Position numbers and translations under genes: made by a program. The notes beneath the pieces were generated by a model. It was given only the letters and a program-made list of their open reading frames with translations. It made no database searches and had not been told where the DNA came from. Below, in pieces: positions 60,903 to 64,000 of a stretch of DNA of 64,000 bases (position 1 is the stretch's first letter; each line of letters opens with the position of its first letter). This DNA comes from Mya arenaria. Lineage: Eukaryota; Mollusca; Bivalvia; Myida; Myidae. The DNA is taken from positions 26,982,701 through 27,046,700 of the forward strand of contig NC_069136.1 of the NCBI RefSeq assembly GCF_026914265.1, written 5' to 3'.

Positions 60903-61845
60903 TTCGTTTTTTTTTTTAATTGCTTTTTAATATTAAGTTTAAACCTTAAATAATTGTACAGAAGATAGCTTTGACACCATTCTCCAATGATGAAAATTAT
61001 ATTCTTATATAAAACCTAATAAAAAAACAAAACAAGAGATGTTAGTGAAACATTTATGCCCCCTTGGGAGCCAAATTGTTAGTAGGATTTGGACACTTAA
61101 ATAAAATATGGACAATCAGAAAACCTTTTTTCAGCTTACAGTCACACTGACCTTGACCTTTGACCCACTGACCTCAAAATCAATAGGGTTCATCTGCTGG
61201 TCATGACCAATAAGCCTACCTAGTATGAGGTCCCTGGGTCAAAGCGTTCTCAAGTTATTGATCGGAAACCGTTTTTCATGTTAAGGTCACACTGACCTTG
61301 ACCTTTGACCCACTGACCTCAAAATCAATAGGGTTCATCTGCTGGTCATGACCAATACACCTACCAAGTATGAGGTTCCTGGGTCAAAGCGTTCTCAAGT
61401 TATTGATCGGAAACCGTTTTTCATGTAAAGGTCACACTGACCTTGACCTTTGACCCACTGACCTCAAAATCAATAGGGTTCATCTGCTGGTGATGACCAA
61501 TACACATACCAAGTATGAGGTCCCTCGGTCAAAGCGTTCTCAAGTTATTGATCGGAAACCATTTGGTATTCCGACCGACCGACAGACAGACCGACCGACC
61601 GACCGACATGTGCAAAACAATATACCCCACTTTTTTCAAAAGGGGGCATAATAAAAAAAAATAAAAAGCCTACCTACCCTACCTATTTTTTTTAAGGATG
61701 TAACCCTAACCAAACAATTTTTTTTTTTAGGCCTTATGATTATGTACAATAAGTGCTTTTTCTAAAATGATATTAAATTATGAGCCTACCAATACATACC
61801 TTGCAAGTAACTTGTAAGCTAGTTGTAAATATGGTTGAACTTCAT
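34315..61845 (-). CDS. TUBGCP3: TUBGCP3: gamma-tubulin complex component 3 (first exon not found)
   Basis: GCP3 pairs with GCP2 on gamma-tubulin to build the ring that nucleates microtubules at centrosomes. Minus-strand exons: 61845-61800, 60612-60551, 60029-59962, 58682-58602, 57919-57808, 57532-57418, 56488-56400, 55858-55796, 55228-55110, 54645-54520, 53691-53623, 52424-52292, 51837-51743, 49878-49807, 47768-47658, 45328-45226, 44552-44425, 41944-41880, 41358-41223, 40838-40770, 39938-39803, 39183-39095, 38087-37956, 35798-35658, 35294-35175, 34470-34315. All have GT-AG borders and every phase agrees, giving 877 codons plus a stop; human GCP3 has 907. The GRIP1 half runs from [16 protein letters not shown] through [10 protein letters not shown] and [12 protein letters not shown] to [16 protein letters not shown]. 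The GRIP2, gamma-tubulin-binding half has [37 protein letters not shown] and [18 protein letters not shown]. The exon with the initiator Met is outside the window or unrecognised. Confidence 0.95.
36569..36815. mobile_element. MITE with CCAATTTCTCGAAACYTCTTAAG ends
   Basis: The left reads ggctccaatttctcgaaacc and then tcttaag. The right, inverted, reads ggccccaatttctcgaaact and then tcttaag. It is about 247 bp, in a TUBGCP3 intron. A shared inner word (caggattaagcttagctcactattt) suggests a truncated relative near 52465-52560. Confidence 0.75.
37992..38965 (-). repeat. 145-bp tandem array carrying six extra copies of part of a TUBGCP3 exon
   Basis: The unit start agtgtctag falls at 37992 (inside the true exon 38087-37956), then 38137, 38280, 38425, 38570, 38720 and 38863. 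Each extra unit repeats the 5' 95 bases of the exon with its CCCCAG acceptor, plus about 50 bases of upstream intron. The true exon alone keeps the 3' part and donor. Two copies keep the exon-like form taggaacacc; the others have a 2-base loss (tagacacc) that shifts frame. The array lies upstream of the true exon in transcription order. Confidence 0.92.
38967..39014 (-). repeat. Partial copy of the preceding TUBGCP3 exon with a donor-like site
   Basis: Repeats the 3' end of exon 39183-39095 (minus strand: TTCATTCAACAGACA, ACTACATCAGCTTTAAG) followed by GTAAGAATTC in place of GTATATC. It abuts the 145-bp array. It has a good donor sequence but no matching acceptor nearby. Confidence 0.8.
40465..40700. 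mobile_element. Pearl-like element end (AACAAGAG + stem-loop)
   Basis: AACAAGAG at 40465-40472, then TGCT-ACGA-AGCA, then taatgctcat. The following words caacaagtgcaccaagttt and agttatgagcc occur in related elements near 22750 and 56040. The far end is not defined. Confidence 0.45.
41438..41520. mobile_element. Truncated MITE (cagtgctcaaaattaacaca end)
   Basis: Starts cagtgctcaaaattaacaca and continues agcccgcaagccctg, then gggcttgttcatccaaaagt. It matches the inverted copy at 59020-59205. Confidence 0.6.
42376..44250 (-). mobile_element. Pearl-like element with about nine 182-bp tandem units
   Basis: AACAAGAG and a stem-loop (GTCACA-GTA-TGTGAC) and atgcccccc mark one end. The tandem unit has its landmark cgtcttggt at 42642, 42829, 43011, 43193 and so on, about 182 bases apart, to 44098. 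The other end has an acggacgg-type tetranucleotide run (44190-44217) and gcccacctttgggggcat. The overall order equals elements A and D although the unit is unrelated. Units carry TGACCTTGACCTTAGAGGT words. Confidence 0.8.
44575..44880 (-). repeat. Degenerate tandem copies of part of a TUBGCP3 exon
   Basis: Just upstream, in transcription order, of exon 44552-44425, two to three diverged copies of its 5' part appear (for example gtgtacaccttgtcaatcat, then ggttctgggtaaacaccact, then ctgctgaaat). They keep the order of the true exon, including the acceptor-side tttcagc word, with many substitutions and gaps. They are too decayed to be exons. Confidence 0.7.
45545..45735. repeat. Dispersed repeat, copy 1
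   Basis: About 190 bases (aaaattgtgaatttac, aaacaaagcaaag, ttaagagataaggaat) recur in direct orientation at about 58300-58460. No terminal structure was recognised. Confidence 0.6.
45824..46870 (-). mobile_element. Pearl-like element C, interrupted by a MITE
   Basis: AACTAGAG at 45824-45831 is followed by the stem-loop GCTTTTT-TG-AAAAAGC, then units with tatgaagttcctgggt and ttagttattgag. It ends in a gactgactgac tetranucleotide run (46806-46825) and a tctccccatgaatgggg block. At 46013-46027 is the perfect palindrome AGGTCAcagTGACCT. A MITE is inserted at 46210-46616. Confidence 0.72.
46210..46616. mobile_element. hAT-like MITE nested in pearl-like element C
   Basis: Ends are CAGGGCTTCC and, inverted, CAGGGTTTCC. 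ATTGAC flanks both sides directly (46204-46209 and 46617-46622). Joining the flanks restores the parent repeat (ccttgacc..ttgatctc). CAGGG termini are typical of hAT elements; the visible duplication is six bases where eight would be usual. Confidence 0.7.
48338..48527. mobile_element. MITE with CAGRCGCRTAGCT ends
   Basis: Left CAGACGCATAGCTAGGG and right, inverted, CAGGCGCGTAGCTGACTG. About 190 bp in a TUBGCP3 intron, with hAT-like CAG termini. Confidence 0.6.
49170..49400. mobile_element. Pearl-like element end (AACTAGAG + stem-loop)
   Basis: AACTAGAG at 49170-49177, overlapping the stem-loop TATCAC-TGTAT-GTGATA, then tatgccc. The far end is uncertain. Confidence 0.45.
49570..49780. mobile_element. 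Pearl-like element end (AACAAGAG + GC-rich stem-loop)
   Basis: AACAAGAG at 49570-49577, with the stem-loop AGGCCC-AAGA-GGGCCT and then atgctc. This is the most stable of the eight terminal hairpins. The far end is not defined. Confidence 0.5.
50165..51590. repeat. 22-bp minisatellite, about 64 units, in a TUBGCP3 intron
   Basis: The unit is ccaaaccattacaccaactg plus two bases, with main variants cattatgcc and catcacacc. Because 22 is not a multiple of three, the reading frame rotates and all three plus-strand frames stay open for long stretches, giving the same 22-residue peptide cycle ([16 protein letters not shown]). No start context, splice sites or conservation support a gene. It lies just upstream of exon 49878-49807. 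Confidence 0.95.
52993..53176. mobile_element. MITE with AGGGCTATTCC ends
   Basis: Left taagggctattccattcaaa and right, inverted, ttagggctattccagtaaaa. Both are followed by catawaacccac/ccagggggaaggca-like inner repeats. The terminal inverted repeats are about 40 bases. Confidence 0.75.
53485..53605. mobile_element. TTAA-flanked MITE, family 2, right-half fragment
   Basis: The stretch ttcaatgcgttgtacacagtg..aagtttttggcaa..tagtgtccagtccct followed by TTAA (53602-53605) matches the right end of 20172-20675. The left part, with the tRNA-like core, is absent. Confidence 0.7.
55956..56175. mobile_element. Pearl-like element end (AACAAGGG + stem-loop)
   Basis: AACAAGGG at 55956-55963, the stem-loop TTGTGG-TGCAAA-CCACAA, then tgcttatc. 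It continues with ggcaacatgtgtaccaagttt and gagttata and ends near gctctgacgatacccc. Confidence 0.5.
56655..57412 (-). repeat. 85-bp tandem array carrying about eight extra copies of the 3' part of a TUBGCP3 exon with its donor site
   Basis: The landmark gcagaaatg occurs at 56716, 56819, 56904, 56989, 57074, 57159, 57244, 57329 and, in the true exon, 57422. Each unit contains, on the minus strand, the exon segment ATCCATGGTGATATCC..CCACAGTCATTTCTGCC and a copy of the donor (AAGGTAAG). The true exon (57532-57418) alone keeps the acceptor and 5' half. The array lies downstream of the true exon in transcription order. Four central units are almost identical, so expansion is recent. Confidence 0.92.
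58300..58460. repeat. Dispersed repeat, copy 2
   Basis: Matches 45545-45735 in the same orientation (aaaattgtgaatttacgaaag, ggaaacaaagcaaag). Confidence 0.6.
59020..59205. mobile_element. MITE, longer copy of the family at 41438
   Basis: Begins cagtcattgaaattagactt and ends ttgtgttaatttagaccactg, with internal aacaagccc repeats. It is the inverted, longer relative of 41438-41520. The open frames here are not genes. Confidence 0.6.
60764..61733. mobile_element. MITE with GGCCTAAAAAA ends, carrying pearl-like element D
   Basis: Left GGCCTAAAAAAAAAATACAT then ttggttcgggttac; right, inverted, GGCCTAAAAAAAAAAATTGT then ttggttagggttac. Pearl-like element D fills most of the inside. Related solo ends occur near 18430 and 57735. 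A long poly-A run lies at about 60870-60899. Confidence 0.65.
61031..61650 (-). mobile_element. Pearl-like element D, inverted near-identical copy of element A
   Basis: AACAAGAG, the stem-loop ATGTT/AACAT, atgccccc, three 145-bp units and a gaccgacc tetranucleotide run, in the reverse order of 27857-28480. Unit bodies match A almost base for base. Units 2 and 3 keep AGGTCAcacTGACCT. Near identity to A implies recent spread. Confidence 0.8.
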
Positions 61846-61989
61846 CTGCAAATGGTGAAAATATTTTAGTGAGCTGGTGATTAAAAACAAATAAACTAAA
61901 AAAAGTTACTACCAATAACCTTATAATGTTGGGATTCAAATTAATAAATCCTTTGTGAACTGAGCGGAAACTGCCGATTTAAATAATTA

Positions 61990-62120
61990 CTAGAATGGGT
62001 CATGGACACTACGGACCATGGACATTACGGACCAGACATTACGGACCAGATTTAGGGACACTACGGACCAGATTTAGGGACATTACGGACCATTTTCAGA
62101 AACCTACGGACCATCATTTA
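61990..62120. repeat. Short tandem repeat (ggacattacggaccagattt)
   Basis: Five to six imperfect units built on tacggacca, about 15-22 bases each. Confidence 0.75.
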
Positions 62121-62599
62121 TAATGTTTTTAAACATTTGTTGTTTTTTAATTCATTCACTCATTGGTCTTAAATTTGTCAATAAATACTTGAATAATAGT
62201 GCTCAGTATGAAAATTATCTTTAATGTAACTGAAAAATCCCAGGAAATTCCAATGTTAAACATCAATGTATTTTTAATAAAATATTATAATAATTTGAAT
62301 AATAATGAACGAAATATGTGTTTATCTTAATAATTGTAAATGTGAATATTAATGTTTTCATATGTGATCGATTGCTTTCTGAAATAAACTTTGAATCGTC
62401 ATATTTGATTGTTTTCCGTTTCATCTATTTTAATTGAAAGGTTGTTTCTTCTGTAATATACCGCCGATAATTACGGGTACAATTATAACTAATAAACACT
62501 AATTACGGCAACAGAAATTGCCAGTTTTAAACATCAGTTTGCAAGAATTGCAACAAACACACATCGTTTATTTAATATAAAGCAAGAGTATGGTCCTTT

Positions 62600-63085
62600 C
62601 AGGGCTTTTTCTGGCCATTTTGGGAAAAAGACCCTAGACATTTTGGGAAATTTTGCGTCGTGAAAATGCCAAAATTGGGAAAATTTACAGTAAAAAGAAA
62701 AGGCTGTCTAGTCTCCTGCGAATTAGGAAATGATTTAATATTAGTTTATTTTCCCTTTAAAAGACCCCCAAAATATCAATCCTTGGGGTGTAAATATCTA
62801 TTGCAATAAATCATGACAGATAATATTTCATACTGATCTCTGAATGTAATGAAAATCAATGATTTCCGAGTTCAATAATCAAAAAAACTTTACATCACAT
62901 AATTTATGAGAATGTTGAAAATAAACAAGTACAAGTAAAAAGACTTTCTAAAAAAAAAAAAAAAAAAAAAATTTTTTTTTTTTTTTGATTGGGATTTTTT
63001 TCTGAAAATTGGGAAAAATATCTTATATTTTGCTTTGGGAATGGGTCCGATAGTCGGACCCGTGGGTACTATAGAAAAAGCCTTG
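62600..63085. mobile_element. MITE with AGGGCTTTTTCT ends
   Basis: Left cagggctttttctggcc and right, inverted, gcaaggctttttctatag. The interior has ttttgggaaa repeats and an A/T homopolymer stretch at 62951-62986. Ends are imperfect. Confidence 0.5.
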
Positions 63086-64000
63086 CCTTTACTTTTATTT
63101 TCGGGATATAATTTCCATAAAAAGGTTACAAGTAGTAGTTAAGGTTATATGTTTTTATTTATGTAATAGTTATAAAAAGAATAGCCATAAAACACTTCAA
63201 ATGGAATTACATAAAAGGTTACAAGTAGTAGTAAATGTTGTTATGTATGTAATAGTTATATTAGTGTTTTAGCCAGGAATTAAAAAGGGCAGGGTGGGCC
63301 AAAAAAGGGCAGGGTGGGCTAAAATAGGGGCATGGTGCTTTCTTAAATGGGAAAACAATGCGCACAATATTAGCTTTGTATTGTTGTAAAACGATCATGT
63401 ACCTTATCAAAGCACATGCATGTTCATGAACACATTGTAGTAATATCCCTACTGAATACTCTTAATTCTTTTTTCTTGTTCATTTTCACTTCAGACACTT
63501 TCTTTACCATCTCGGGTTGTTGTCACCAGGGCTCTCACAAGGCTGATTTTTTGGGGAAGTCACTTCTCCCACCAGTCAAATTAGGGAGAAGTGGGGAGAC
63601 TTAAAGGAGACGTGATACTTATCTTTAAACCTGAGATAAATATTGTTCCATGCCACAAAACTTTAAATTCACATTTACTTTAATTGCTTTTACTAGATGG
63701 AATGTTAAAAAAAGTGTTCTTGTTTGGCCTATCAAAAGTGTACTTGTCTATAGTCTCCTTTTTGCAATGTAAAGTTTACCTCCAAAAAAGTGTATAAAAA
63801 AAACAAAGACAGTTAAAAAAATACCATTACAAAAAATCAGAATGGCCTTATATATGAGCTGTTAAAAACATTTAAGTGCAGGGGGCGAATCTTGTTTTGG
63901 TACGATCAGGATAGGGTACGAATGTCAAATTCAGCTTTGCTGTTGTTTACTTGTCTTTGGTTAAATAAATTTTAATATGCTGACATTTTAAAACAAAATG
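63086..64000. other. No gene seen; expected TUBGCP3 exon 1 not found
   Basis: A short tandem duplication (aggttacaagtagtagt) lies at about 63120-63255. I searched the minus strand for a frame ending in phase 1 with an LCxRILG-like motif, as the first GCP3 exon should have, and found none. That exon is probably beyond the window. Confidence 0.4.

Overview
This window reads as a nuclear contig from a bivalve-like mollusc; the species cannot be fixed from the sequence. The grounds are intron-rich genes with animal orthologues, AT-rich DNA, dense MITEs, a THAP/YqaJ Harbinger-type transposon, a tRNA-headed SINE, and several pearl-like (Helitron-related) elements with internal tandem repeats ending in ACGG/ACTG-type tetranucleotides. 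There are no prokaryotic operons, no CRISPR arrays and no retrovirus-like elements.

Layout. (1) 1-15.4 kb: a 79-bp satellite tail, LINE relics, and a minus-strand gene with four exons visible (ATG at 15443, last seen exon at 4106). It encodes a predicted type II membrane protein: basic/Ser-rich cytoplasmic tail, one membrane span, poly-Ser mucin-like stalk and an Ig-like domain. Its introns hold TTAA-flanked MITEs and a 1.66-kb foldback. (2) 17439-23918: a structurally complete ISL2EU/Harbinger-type DNA transposon with perfect 17-bp terminal inverted repeats and an AT duplication. It carries a THAP-DDE transposase on the plus strand and a SAP-SWIM-YqaJ nuclease gene on the minus strand. (3) 24-29 kb: a 540-bp trinucleotide microsatellite, a GC-rich MITE family, a SINE with an 11-bp target duplication and a pearl-like element. 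(4) 29603-32225: DNPH1, four exons, plus strand, apparently intact. (5) 34315-61845: TUBGCP3 (gamma-tubulin complex component 3), minus strand, convergent with DNPH1. Twenty-six exons were placed with every junction in frame; only the first coding exon is not found.

The most unusual signal is inside TUBGCP3. Tandem arrays have grown out of exon boundaries at three or four places in the one gene, each unit carrying part of a coding exon plus a copy of its splice site. A second signal is a terminal signature shared by eight otherwise different repeats: AACWAGRG followed by a stem-loop whose arms differ in sequence but stay paired. Three of those elements also carry palindromic nuclear-receptor consensus sites (AGGTCAnnnTGACCT), in two of them inside tandem units.

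All exon borders come from reading GT/AG sites, phase and remembered protein homology; no alignment or RNA evidence was available.
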